A stretch of 64,000 bases of DNA. It comes from Tubiluchus corallicola. Lineage: Eukaryota; Priapulida; Priapulimorpha; Priapulimorphida; Tubiluchidae. How positions within the stretch are numbered: position 1 is the first letter of the stretch; each line of letters starts with the position of its first letter. Both the position numbers and the translations under genes were made by a program. This document shows, one piece after another, positions 10,152 through 19,995 of this stretch. Under the pieces are notes generated by a model. That model ran no database searches, was not told where the DNA came from, and saw nothing but the letters and a program-made list of their open reading frames with translations. The DNA lies in assembly GCA_030141605.1 (NCBI GenBank), contig JAQGDQ010000139.1, positions 1-64,000 of the forward strand, written 5' to 3'.

Positions 10152-12143
10152 ATGGGAATTCAAGGCCTTCTACCTTTTGTGAAGAATGCTTGTCATCAAA
10201 TTAATATCAAGCAGTTTTCAGGATGGACTCTTTGTGTCGACATGTACTGCTTCCTTCACAAGGGTGCATTTGCGTGCGCTGGGCAACTTATTCGTGGAGC
10301 ACCTACTGACCAGTATGTCTACTACTGCTTGAAATATATCAATATGTTACTTTCTTGTGGTATAAAGCCGATTCTGGTATTTGATGGTTGTTGTCTACCA
10401 GCAAAAGAAACTACAGAAAAACGTCGTAGACAAAAGCGTGAACATATGAAAAAGAAGGGTAAGCAACTCTACAGGGAAGGGAAATTGAATGAAGCCAGAG
10501 ACTGTTTTCAGCAGTGTGTTGAAGTAACTCCCCAAATGGCTCATGAAGTGATTATAGCTGCACGAGAAATTGGAGTTGACTGTATCGTCGCTCCCTATGA
10601 AGCAGATGCCCAGTTAGCCTATCTGTGTAAAACAGGAATTGCTCAGTGTGCTGTAACGGAGGACTCGGACATGATAGTTTTTGGTTGTAACATGGTTGTT
10701 TTTAAGCTAGATCTTAATGGAAATTGTTTTCTATATGAAAAGTCACGCCTTGGTCGATGTTTTGGTCCTACGGCACAGCACTTCACCTTTGAGAAGTTTC
10801 GACGGGCTTGCATCATGTCTGGTTGTGACTACTTGTCTTCTTTACCTGGTATTGGATTACAGAAGGCCATGAAAGTCTTCAAGCAGACACGCAATCCAAA
10901 TCTTCGGTTTGTTTTGACTAAAATTTCATCTTATTTAAATATGCCTACATTAGAAGTTACTGATGAGTATATTGAAATGTTTATTCGTGCTGAAAATACG
11001 TTTCTTTATCAAGTGGTGTTTGATCCTCTAAAAAGATTACTGGTCCCAATTAATGTTCTACCAAATGATCTTGATGTTAAAAACATGAGCTATGCTGGAC
11101 CATACTTTGACAAACAATTTGCGTTAGACATAGCTGTCGGAAATGTGGATGTGATTACCATGATGAGAATAGATAATTACAACCCTGATTGTAGGAATTT
11201 ACCTATTTCTAAATCTCACACTTGGTGTAATGTTAAAACTAAAGGTAAACCTGCTGAATTAAGCATATGGGATAAAAATTACATGCCAAAAGGACAGTTT
11301 GCTGAAACGGTTCAACCAATGATAGAAGGTTGTGCACCAAAACATAAAGAAGACACACAAATACAAAAAATAGACAAGTCAAGTAATGTAAACAAAAGAA
11401 AAATTATGAATATGCAGTCAGATGACGCTAGTACATTTAACCTTTCTGACCTTGAATTGGCTGCTGCATACAGAGCACCAGATTTCCCATATCCGTTAGC
11501 TAAGCGCATGAAATTGGGTGAAACTCTTCGAAAAAACCCAGTAAATATAGTTAAAAGCAGATTCTTTGCTACGGAACAGTCAAGGGGTTTAGAACATCAG
11601 TCTGCCACCGTGAATTTTGTCCCTGAACCTGAGTTTGAAGTTAGTCGCAACACCTACGACCAATTCAGTCAACACCTGTCACAGGATAGTTTTTGTAGTA
11701 TCCAGAGCAGTGAAATTGATCATAAATGCAATCATTTTAATGATGAAGAAGATGATGATTTAAATATGTCAGCAGGTATATTTCATATGGATAAGATGCT
11801 GTCATCGTCAGTAGCTAAAATAAAGACCAAACAAATATTGGAAAGCAAACAGGCAACAAAGAATAAGTCATTAGAGAACAAACTGCCATTACGGAGAAAC
11901 TTGGAAAACAGTGATTCAGTAAAGACAGCTGCCAAGAAATATGAGCATAAGTCTGCTCTGCTAGATCATTTTTCAAAAACGAAGAAATTTGACTGGAGTT
12001 CATATCAGCATACTATTACACTAAAAACTGGTATTACGCCAGTTAGTCGAAGTCCGCTTTCGCAGTCGCAGTACAAACTACCGCGTCTTACAAAGTTTCA
12101 ACATTCACCTAAGAAAAAGTTGTCACCTCAAACTATATTATAG
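10152..12143 (+). CDS. EXO1: Exonuclease 1 (mismatch repair / end resection), single coding exon
   Basis: This 663-residue protein belongs to the XPG/FEN1 family: a 5'-3' double-strand exonuclease and flap endonuclease acting in mismatch repair and double-strand-break resection in the nucleus. The N-terminal nuclease domain begins MGIQGLLPFVK, and the metal-ligand acidic residues are in place: D30, D78, E150, D152, D171, D173 and D226. The helix-hairpin-helix with SGCDYLSSLPGIGLQKA follows at about 223-239. The family signature FIRAENTFLYQVVFDPLKR lies near 276-295. The disordered C-terminus keeps a KSRFF motif at 468-472, matching the MLH1-interacting (MIP) box, and a HFSK motif near 600. 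The protein is shorter than human EXO1 (846 aa), mainly in the disordered tail. The start is fixed by homology and by a 5'UTR acceptor at 10139. The coding region has no introns, unlike the vertebrate gene. All catalytic positions are intact, so it is unlikely to be a pseudogene. Confidence 0.96.
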   Translation: MGIQGLLPFVKNACHQINIKQFSGWTLCVDMYCFLHKGAFACAGQLIRGAPTDQYVYYCLKYINMLLSCGIKPILVFDGCCLPAKETTEKRRRQKREHMKKKGKQLYREGKLNEARDCFQQCVEVTPQMAHEVIIAAREIGVDCIVAPYEADAQLAYLCKTGIAQCAVTEDSDMIVFGCNMVVFKLDLNGNCFLYEKSRLGRCFGPTAQHFTFEKFRRACIMSGCDYLSSLPGIGLQKAMKVFKQTRNPNLRFVLTKISSYLNMPTLEVTDEYIEMFIRAENTFLYQVVFDPLKRLLVPINVLPNDLDVKNMSYAGPYFDKQFALDIAVGNVDVITMMRIDNYNPDCRNLPISKSHTWCNVKTKGKPAELSIWDKNYMPKGQFAETVQPMIEGCAPKHKEDTQIQKIDKSSNVNKRKIMNMQSDDASTFNLSDLELAAAYRAPDFPYPLAKRMKLGETLRKNPVNIVKSRFFATEQSRGLEHQSATVNFVPEPEFEVSRNTYDQFSQHLSQDSFCSIQSSEIDHKCNHFNDEEDDDLNMSAGIFHMDKMLSSSVAKIKTKQILESKQATKNKSLENKLPLRRNLENSDSVKTAAKKYEHKSALLDHFSKTKKFDWSSYQHTITLKTGITPVSRSPLSQSQYKLPRLTKFQHSPKKKLSPQTIL

Positions 12144-12500
12144 AACTACAATTTTATGACTCCAAGACAACTATTTGTTTTTTAGACATTTCAACAGTTC
12201 TATTCTTCTAAACTTTTTAATCAATCACTTACTGTATGTGTATGGAAATAAGTATTTCATCATTGTGTACATCTGAGCCTGTAGTTTTGTGGAGTATTGA
12301 CGTGTGTACCAATGTGTACTTGGTTGTTAATTTTGTAAAAATTTAATATAATCTCAGACTTCCTAGACTGCATTATAAAAAAATTAAGTGATACTATTAT
12401 TGTTTATATATTTAAAACCTTTGTCTAGAAACCTCATTTTGTAGGTACAAAGATTTAGCTTATGGTCTTTGTCATTATAACTAGCAATAAAATTTGTACT
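12144..12500 (+). other. EXO1 3' untranslated region with poly(A) signal
   Basis: AT-rich sequence downstream of the EXO1 stop. AATAAA at 12486-12491 is the first canonical polyadenylation signal, which would give a 3'UTR of about 360-380 bases. Confidence 0.5.
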
Positions 12501-12779
12501 TCAATTTCATTGCTGCGGTAAAGAGGTAGTTTTCTCAAGTACATGTAATAACGCCTTGTCACAATGATGCGTTATATCATATGTCGATGTAAATGATATA
12601 CAATTAACAGTATTTCCTTATTAAAAAATTTCTGTTACAATTTGTCATTGTTTATCATTTAAAGTTTGTTCACAGAGAAACTGCCAAAATCTCAGGTATG
12701 TTGAATCAAGGCAGAATTGGGGATTTGAGACAAATGAAATACTGTACAAGCGAACTGTGAACAATAAGTACAACAATAC

Positions 12780-13102
12780 GTTATAACTGAATAGTGGGTA
12801 GCATGCGTGTTAAACTGCAGAGTTGCAGTAGATAGCTGGTGTGATCAAAGATCTAGCTAACGCTTTGTCGATGACTAGTTGGGTACCCGTCTCCCTCGGA
12901 AGCTCGAAGTTTTCTTATTTTGCGCGTCGGTAGCCGCGTTGAGCTGTTACTATTAGTAAAATATATTATAGTGCTGATGTTATCGTATTATTATTATTAT
13001 TGTAAATTCTCTGGATGTTATGTATTTTTAATTACGAATATTGACTTCTTGCTGGTTGAACTTGTGCTTATGTTGCATGAGTAATCAACTTAGAAGTGAA
13101 GA
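12780..13102 (+). promoter_or_regulatory. Candidate promoter/5'UTR of a small membrane-protein gene
   Basis: A GC-richer island stands out in AT-rich surroundings. It runs from about 12840 to 12950 and includes GGGTACCCGTCTCCCTCGG and GCGCGTCGGTAGCCGCG. It lies 150-250 bp upstream of the candidate ATG at 13103. I infer a promoter or first untranslated exon. No TATA box or other specific site was identified. Confidence 0.35.
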
Positions 13103-13202
13103 ATGGTTGACATAAGTGGTTCTGGAGGCAATGGACCAATCGCTATTAGTGTTGATAATACGATTCTAATTATACCGGCTGTTATTATCGTAGCCTTAGT
13201 TT
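13103..13202 (+). CDS. Candidate first coding exon of a small membrane protein
   Basis: ATG at 13103 opens 33 codons and one extra base up to a strong donor, GTAAGT, at 13203. The peptide begins MVDISGSGGNGPIAISVDN and is followed by a hydrophobic segment (TILIIPAVIIVALV) typical of a transmembrane helix. That is the layout of a short N-terminal luminal or extracellular piece plus the membrane helix of a small type III or single-pass protein. I do not recognise the family. The next exon is not certain: direct joining to the acceptor at 14173 hits a stop after a few codons, so an intervening exon would be needed. Confidence 0.4.
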
Positions 13203-13384
13203 GTAAGTGTCACTAGCAGTTCGCAAAGCTCGTTTGTTAACTCATTTCGTGTACAGCTGAAGTAGTGTGACAAACTGATTCTTGGAATAACGAAAACGAC
13301 AAGTAGTTGTAAAAGAAAAGACATTGATTGACTAGCTATTGTTTTGTTTAGCCAAGTTTCACTTAAACCTATTAGACTGGGTGC

Positions 13385-13560
13385 CAATTCAATTTCAATT
13401 TATTTACCACTTTATAACACTACAATAGAACATTATTAATAACATAATCACTAATAAATTTTCAAGAATGGTTACAATGAATTGATAAATCTAAAATTAA
13501 AGAAAGGATAGCGAAAAAACTATAAAGTCACCTAGTCTGCTATCCTTAAAGAAGTTTAAT
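13385..13560. repeat. Dispersed LINE-3'-end-like repeat, copy 1
   Basis: The segment contains GTCACCTAGTCTGC in a GGATAGCGAAAAAACTAT context at about 13506-13543. A closely similar passage (GTCATCTAGTCTGC preceded by GGATGGCGAAAG) occurs at 24447-24484. Each follows a long stretch of short A/T words resembling LINE 3' ends. I infer copies of one repeat family. Confidence 0.45.
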
Positions 13561-14039
13561 GCAAAATTCGAGTACAAAAGGTTTGAATAGCTAAATGGAA
13601 TGCACAAAGGCCCAGATTCAAAAATACGTTTGTCTTGTGTTGTGCAACCAGTTAGCAGAGCTCAAAGGCCATGTAGAGGAAGCCAAAAATAACTATTTAT
13701 TGCAAAATTTGAGCACAGGGAAAATTTTTGTGGCAATGTGTAAAGCACGGCAAGACAAAAAATTCCAGTCATAAGTGGACACAAGACCGTTGGTCATTGG
13801 ATACTGTTTCATCTAAATTAGAGCACAAGAAAAAATTTTGTGGGAGCTTGTAGCACTTGCCTAGTGCATGATAAATTTATATTCAAGACAAAACAAAATG
13901 TAGTTGTAAATAACCTTAACACAATATTATTTATAAATAATATTTGTAATATAGTATTGTTATTTATAATATAAAGTAAGATTTATATAATTAATTTCGA
14001 TGGTATTTTAATGCTGTATTTAAATGTAAAATGGAGTCA

Positions 14040-14145
14040 CCATTGTCGTTAGAGGGTGAGGTGGTGTGATATGGTGTAGTGTGGTGCGTATAGCATGGTG
14101 TGGTGTAGTGCAGTGTAGTGGTATGCTGTGGGTGGTGTGAGTCTA
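14040..14145. repeat. Degenerate TGTGG/TAGTG low-complexity tract
   Basis: Short interrupted repeats of GTGGTGTGATATGGTGTAGTG type. The minus-strand frame at 13991-14221 is a product of this tract and is not a gene. Confidence 0.7.
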
Positions 14146-14173
14146 TTGCAAAGCAAACCATGTTGTTTTGCAG

Positions 14174-14275
14174 ATCGACTTCAGTGAGAATGCTGCAATA
14201 CTTCAACAAGATGAAATTCAACAGGATGAAGTATTCATTGGACCCACAAGCAGACCACTATATTCACAGCTGTAG
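14174..14275 (+). CDS. Candidate terminal coding exon
   Basis: Following a good acceptor (TTGTTTTGCAG at 14163-14173), frame 0 encodes IDFSENAAILQQDEIQQDEV and then a short tail ending PLYSQL before TAG at 14273-14275. The acidic/Gln-rich composition looks like a cytosolic tail. It could be the last exon of the gene starting at 13103, but the phases do not match without another exon. The +2 frame is also open for 60 codons, so the reading frame is uncertain. Confidence 0.3.
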   Translation: MDFSENAAILQQDEIQQDEVFIGPTSRPLYSQL

Positions 14276-15579
14276 CATGGACACCACAAGGAACGTTTTC
14301 TTTCTGTATAATTTGAGTTTATACGAGTCACGACAAATATGCAACTGTTGTGTTTAGCAATGAAATTATAGAGTGACTTAAATAAAGTTCAGTCATCTCC
14401 TTTACAGAATTTACATATTTTCTCTGATGGCGTGGCCAAAATTTCAAGTAAAAGTTTATTTTTTTGCACATCATAGATTTTCTTAATAAAGCAGTGAATT
14501 GGCATTTTTTTCTCAACCTCACTTAGGAAGGTAACCATAGTAAGATTTGGAGGAATCGTAAAATGTGCAGTGTTCAATGTAGTCAAGTCTCGTCAACATC
14601 ATGCTTCAAATGCAAAGGATTATGCTGAGTGTGCAGTTAAGTGCACTTCTGCCATCAACATTATTTTTGTGGAACAAATGCAAATTGAAGAGAAGACTGA
14701 ATTGGCTGAAGTCTGGGCCAATGTCCAAAGTGTTCCAGGAACACTATATTCACTGTGTCCGTACCATAAAATGGATTGTTATGAAAGCTTCTTGTTACTT
14801 AGCAGAGCCAGGAAGGGTTTACGTTTTAATTCCAAGTCTCAGATGTCGAGTGAACTGAACAACTAACTATAACTAAATGAATAAATGAAGCGATCAACAG
14901 TATACACACATGTTACAAATGTTTGTCCAATTGTGATTAGTCTGTAATGAGCAATGTATACATTTGCATAATCATTCCTGATAATAAAATTGCGAGCTCA
15001 TTGCTGCAGCTGTGAAAAGTCTGCATATAACTATGACTATTAATAAGTATAATAGGCTTATCATTTACTTTTGCCAGTAAGCCAAAAGCTTCTAATATAA
15101 ACTGGTGTGTTGTAGCACTCTGAGAGTATTTGTGGTAGATGTAGGCCTGCCGGGTAGTGCAGAAAATTACGTATGGGTACTCCCAAGAACGAAATAATAA
15201 TTGGCTAAGCAAACACCGCAAAGAATGTATTATTACCTAAACTGTACATTGCTCAAAACGCTATTTACAAAAAGGTGAGCAAAGTAAAATTAATATAAAT
15301 TTTGTCCCCACAAAGAATTTCAATTGTTGTATTTCAGCAACTATTAACCTTGAGGCCTGCAACATGTAGAAAACTAAATTAACATAGCGTAACAACACAC
15401 TTTGTGCAATGAGGATGAGAATTATATGTTTCAAAATATAAGTAAAACGGATCTTGTAAGTTAGGGATATTTATTATTGGTTGAACATGGCTTCACTTGT
15501 CCATTACTCTAACTTGTAGCAATCTATAGCCGCTTATGAGCATAGTAACACTTGTAACACTGGGTATCAAACAGATTTG

Positions 15580-15600
15580 CCTATATATATATATATATAT
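15580..15600. repeat. (TA)n microsatellite
   Basis: A short run of TA dinucleotides. Similar short TA runs occur near 15800, 16355 and 25115. Confidence 0.9.
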
Positions 15601-16191
15601 GTTAACAACTTTTAACACTGTAGCTGCACAGGAGCAACAGACTTTCGTATACGTTCATATGTGATAACACTATGTAGCCTTGTAGCACTGGACAGCCATC
15701 ATATATATGAGAGAGAGTTGTTAATTTCGTGATTCTTACGTGAAAGCAAATTGCGAAAGTTCTGCTACGCCTGCTATTGTGTTCTTTCATGTTGTGTATA
15801 TATATATGTGTGTGTGTTGTGTATATATACATGTTACAAACAAAGTGTGAAATTGGGTATTCTAAAGGACGTCTAGATATTTAATAGAGTGCCAAAATAA
15901 GCCAGATAAGGTGTCTAAAGTAGTTCCTCACGTTTGCTAGGCATTATATATAATGCAAGAGTTTGTCTCTAGAGGCAAAGTGTGCAATTCTTAGATTTTT
16001 CATATACTTTTCTTAGGCATTTTATAGACTGCTGATTAAATCATAGTTAATTTAAAAAGAAAACAAATATATTCATTTGTTATGATATAATTTTCCTAGG
16101 CATTTTATATAATGCCAGTTTTATTTAACAAAATGCATAAATTTGAATTAAGTTGGTTGGATGGTGGATAGATAGATAGGTAAATAGGGGA

Positions 16192-16209
16192 GAGAGAGAG
16201 AGAGAGAGA
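16192..16209. repeat. (GA)n microsatellite
   Basis: A short GA run next to a TGATTTGATTT motif. Confidence 0.9.
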
Positions 16210-16710
16210 TTTTGATTTGATTTAACTCTTTATTTCGAACCAGGTTCATAGAACACATAACAAACAATAATTACAAGACATACAATACTTCTAACACCTC
16301 CTCTCAACACATGCAAATTAATACATAAATAAATAAAATAACAGTACAATCTATATATATATATATATACAATATGATGCGTCCAGCCTGAGTCGTCACG
16401 TGAATGCAAGATAGGTGTTCTAGTTCTTGTTTAGGCAACATCGTTTCTTGCAAAAGTAGATTTGCACAGTTCCTGTAGTACGTATTGAGACTCAGGGTGC
16501 AACACTGAATTGCAGTTATAGCTCGCTACCTTCAGAGTCTGTATTTGTGTTTTGTTGCAGTTCATTATTATTAGTATGATTTGTGGTGCTGCTGGTGGCG
16601 CCGCCACATTCCGTTTGCTGATTAAGTGTATCATTCCCTGCTTCTCTATTACCTACTGGTCTATAGCCATCATTTGATAAAGCCTTTGCTTTCTGCGTTA
16701 AAGGCTGATT

Positions 16711-16712
<2 letters not shown>

Positions 16713-16767
<55 letters not shown>

Positions 16768-16792
16768 AGAGAGAGAGAGAGAGAGAGAGAGA
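16713..16792. repeat. Long (GA)n microsatellite
   Basis: About 80 bp of GA dinucleotides with a single GGGAGGGA interruption near 16760. It creates false Arg-Glu and Ser-Leu coding frames on the two strands (16626-16889 plus and 16516-16854 minus). Confidence 0.95.
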
Positions 16793-17984
16793 TAATACCA
16801 GTCATAGCCACTTAAATTGTGAAGTACCAAGATTAGAAACACTCTTACGCACAACCAAGCTGATGAAAAATAGTTCGAAAGGACTTTAATGAATCCAGCC
16901 CAAGTTTTCTCGATATAGCAAGTGATTCATCTGATTAAACAGAGATGGTCACCACCACCACCAGTAAAACAATTAACCCGCTCAATAAATTACTTGAATT
17001 ACTCGCTTTGTTTAGTACATTAGGAAAGTTGTTTTATGCAGTCCATGCATTGCCTAGTAGTGTGTAAAATAGGAAGGTAAAATTCAATTCACTGTACATT
17101 TTACATATTGCCAAAGTCACTTTACGCACCTTATATACATCTCAGTTACTGTAGAAAACATCTAGGTGAAAGAGTTGCTGTAAAAACATTTATTTCACAC
17201 TTTTCCCAAAATGCATAGGCTTTATATAAAATGTCTAAGTTTTACCCATTGTCTCTAACACACATTACCTGCTTTGGGCGGTATTACATAAAGAAGATGC
17301 TAGTAGCAGTACTGTGAGTCAAAAATAACCCAAAATATTTTTCCCAAATTGTTGCAACATTATTGCAAATACACTCACCAGAAATGTCACAGTCACAGAT
17401 GGGTAAATGCATTCTCACTGCATGTACCATGCATTTACTTTAAAACTACTTGTAAGATATAGCGTGATATAGTTATGGTTAACAAAATCTCAATAAACAA
17501 TACGTTATCACGAAATTTAAGCGATGCATAACTTGATAAATGGCTCATTTTCTTCATGTCTCAAAAATCTAAAATAAACGTTGTTTTAGAAATATTACAA
17601 AGTTTTAAAGTTTGGAGTCGGGATCCAGGTCGTGGTGGGATGAGAAGTTCATGAACGAGGTTCAGGACGAGAAGGAATGTTTGGGAACGGGTTTCGAGGT
17701 TTCACAAAAGTTCGGAATGGAGGTTCGAGGGTTTGGCACACACACACACATGAGTGTAGCTTAAGAAATTTTAATTTTATGAAACTATTCTGTTTTGGGA
17801 CTTTTACTTCTTTAAATTCATCCAAGCTTTCAAGCATAGTTTTGTAGATAATTCCGGAATAACTTTGAGTAAGACGACAACACAAGTATTGGGTAATTTG
17901 CAATTTGAAAAATTTTTGCTTCTGAACAAGCTTAGCTTGTGAAAGTGTAAAATTGCAGTGAAAATGAGTACAGACGGAAGAAAG

Positions 17985-18085
17985 TCGAACATCATGGTGG
18001 TTGATGTTTGTGAACCAAATCTAAAGTTGGGATTTGAACTCAACACTTCATGTATAAGCCACATTGCTCATTCACACGAGTTATT
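17985..18085 (-). repeat. tRNA-derived SINE-like repeat, minus orientation
   Basis: On the minus strand the sequence contains an A-box-like TGAGCAATGTGGC at about 18060-18072 and a B-box-like GAGTTCAAATCCC at 18029-18041. The spacing is that of a tRNA-related RNA polymerase III promoter. No complete cloverleaf is evident. It resembles the SINE-like copies at 36.05, 49.17 and 58.45 kb. Confidence 0.45.
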
Positions 18086-18476
18086 CTGTCTCACTTGAGG
18101 GAGTTGCCTAAATTCTCATCCTTCTCAAATTAGGCCTGTACTTCAAACTATTAATTTGTGGCATGCATTTGTCCACTTGCAGGAATTAGTAATAGTACAG
18201 TTATCTCTAGTAAACTCGAGAATTCAGAATGCAATGTCTGAAGTTCTAACAGGCATTAAGCCATGGTGTAGCTTGGTACATTAATTTTGGGTTCAGTTTG
18301 CATTAGCGTATTTACTTTAACTTTGCTCTCTTCTAATGCACATACTCAAACAGGTGTAGAGATTTCATACTGCCGTGTTTGAGTGCCACCTGTTTAGGCT
18401 TTTGGCTTTAAACTACAGTATAGGTACATGTGTTGTGTTCTTGGCCAGTTGTTCACATATTTTCTATACTGCTGCA

Positions 18477-19995
18477 ATGGATAATCGCCCAGGAAATTCT
18501 TTTGCATCACCAGCACTTGATGATCTCACAGACGAACAGAAGGAATTTGTGATGAGGATGCTTAAAGAGTCTGCTGCTGAGCAACAGCTGGCAGCAGCTA
18601 CAAAAACATCGTGGGAACAACTATTCCTTCAGCACATTCCAGTTGTTTTTCTGCTTTTTATTTTTGGTTTGTAGAATTCTGCAGAAATGTGTTGTTGTAA
18701 TATTTGGATCATGTTGCATTTCAATTATATAGTGCTGCAGTGTGCCTAATGGTTACAATCAATTTTATTTTATATTGTTCTAATATACCAATATTTAAAT
18801 AAACGTACAGCATAACTATACATACCATTTTATACATTTATACACACAACTATATTTTAATACTGTATTTTTAATTCTTTTCTCAGGACTTTCCAAAATA
18901 ATGTATTTTTAATTCTTTTCTCAGGACTTTCCAAAATAATAGTTGCCAGTGATTTATTTTAACTCCTGTGCTGAAACAGTCGCGTGTGTCTTAGTTGCCA
19001 CAAAATTGCAATATATTTAGAATTTTTTACAGCACTAGCATTATACTTCATATACTTATTATGAGATAGTAATATACCACTGGGTTACATGACATTTGAG
19101 CATCACCATTTGGGTAGGCGACATTTGGCCGTGAGACAGTTGGGTACCAATAAAATTTAACATTGTACCAAATTTTTGTATTTGTTTATTAAATTTTTAA
19201 TGATCCACTATTTTCCTAATTCTTGCAATATTTTTTAAGGTTGCTGTACTAAATCAAACTTATTGAAAACATATGCAGTAAATAATAATATGCTACAGTA
19301 ATCAGAATTTTTAAACTCTGCAGGTCCTGGTTTTCCACTTTTAGGTTACGTGTAGTTTTTAAAATGAGAGAAGCAAAAAAGTATGAAAGCCTTTTTTTAA
19401 AATATCTATATAATACACCCAAAAATGGTAAATCCCAACAGAAATATGAGGCAAAAAAATATTTACTCCAAAATTTTGTATGAACGAGTGCAGCAGTTCA
19501 ACTAGTATTAAATCGTAATACATTGCTCATTGACTGCTTGTTATGCTTTTAAAAATAGAAGAAACGCATGCAAATGTGTTGTTTAGTTATTTGCACATTC
19601 TAGCTTCCCAGTCAAGTACGATCAGATCAGTAATGAGTTAAATTACTGCCTAATGTCTGTATGAATATCAATACCAAGATCAAGACTAATTATGCAAACT
19701 TTTTCTATGTATTTCTTGGTACATGCATGATAATTATGCCTTGAACAGCAGTTTTTTTGACACATACTAGATTAGTTACAGTTGTTTCCAGGTTTAATTA
19801 CACTACCTTTGTCGAACTTTACAGATTTGAGTAAGGCAACAAGGGCTGACATTAATTTTTTTAATGTTGTTCATTCTAGCTTTCTTCACATACAAGTTAG
19901 TGTCAAGTTTACGGGAAAAAGAAAGAAAAAAAGAAGAAAAGAAAAAATTGAAGCAACAGCGAAAAGAGAAAGATGCGCCAAAGAAGAAAAAGTGA
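18477..19995 (+). CDS. Small single-pass membrane protein with lysine-rich tail (two exons)
   Basis: The exons are 18477-18666 and 19880-19995, together 306 nt or 101 residues. ATG at 18477 sits in a good context (GCTGCAATGG). Residues 1-45 are soluble and include LTDEQKEFVMRMLKE, a likely amphipathic helix. Residues about 54-71 (IPVVFLLFIFAFFTYKLV) form one membrane helix that is only completed across the splice junction. Residues 73-101 are almost all Lys, Arg and Glu and end KKKK, which fits a cytosolic tail with a di-lysine ER-retrieval signal. The donor G|GTTTGT is weak, but the acceptor TTGTTCATTCTAG is good. The phase (1+2) fits and the junction restores the membrane helix. Unspliced, the frame would stop after 65 residues. 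The family is not recognised; the name would be a small integral membrane protein. Confidence 0.6.
18864..18939. repeat. 38-bp tandem duplication
   Basis: The unit at 18864-18901 is repeated exactly at 18902-18939. It begins TGTATTTTTAATTC and ends TTTCCAAAATAA. It lies inside the intron of the small membrane-protein gene. Confidence 0.95.
19075..19175 (-). repeat. CCCAAATG-rich dispersed repeat, copy 1 (minus)
   Basis: Read on the minus strand, this segment begins CAATGTTAAATTTTATTGGT and contains CCCAAATGGTGATGCTCAAATGTC. It matches 31350-31465 on the plus strand (CAATATTAAATTTGATTGAT, then CCCAAATGGCCATGCTCACATGTC). The shared text shows a dispersed family of short internally repetitive elements. 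Confidence 0.6.

Larger units (their letters stand above)
14360..18476. other. Intergenic DNA with microsatellites, no gene recognised
   Basis: Apart from the (GA)n, (TA)n and SINE-like features listed separately, I see no supported gene. Open frames at 14570-14866 and 17649-18064 lack recognisable domains and splice context. Confidence 0.35.

Noticed and set aside
14570-14866. Two overlapping plus-strand ORFs of 98 and 85 codons
   Set aside because: No recognisable domain, no splice context, and both frames open equally, so coding status cannot be decided.
16516-16889. ORFs rich in Ser-Leu (minus) and Arg-Glu (plus)
   Set aside because: Produced by the (GA)n microsatellite.
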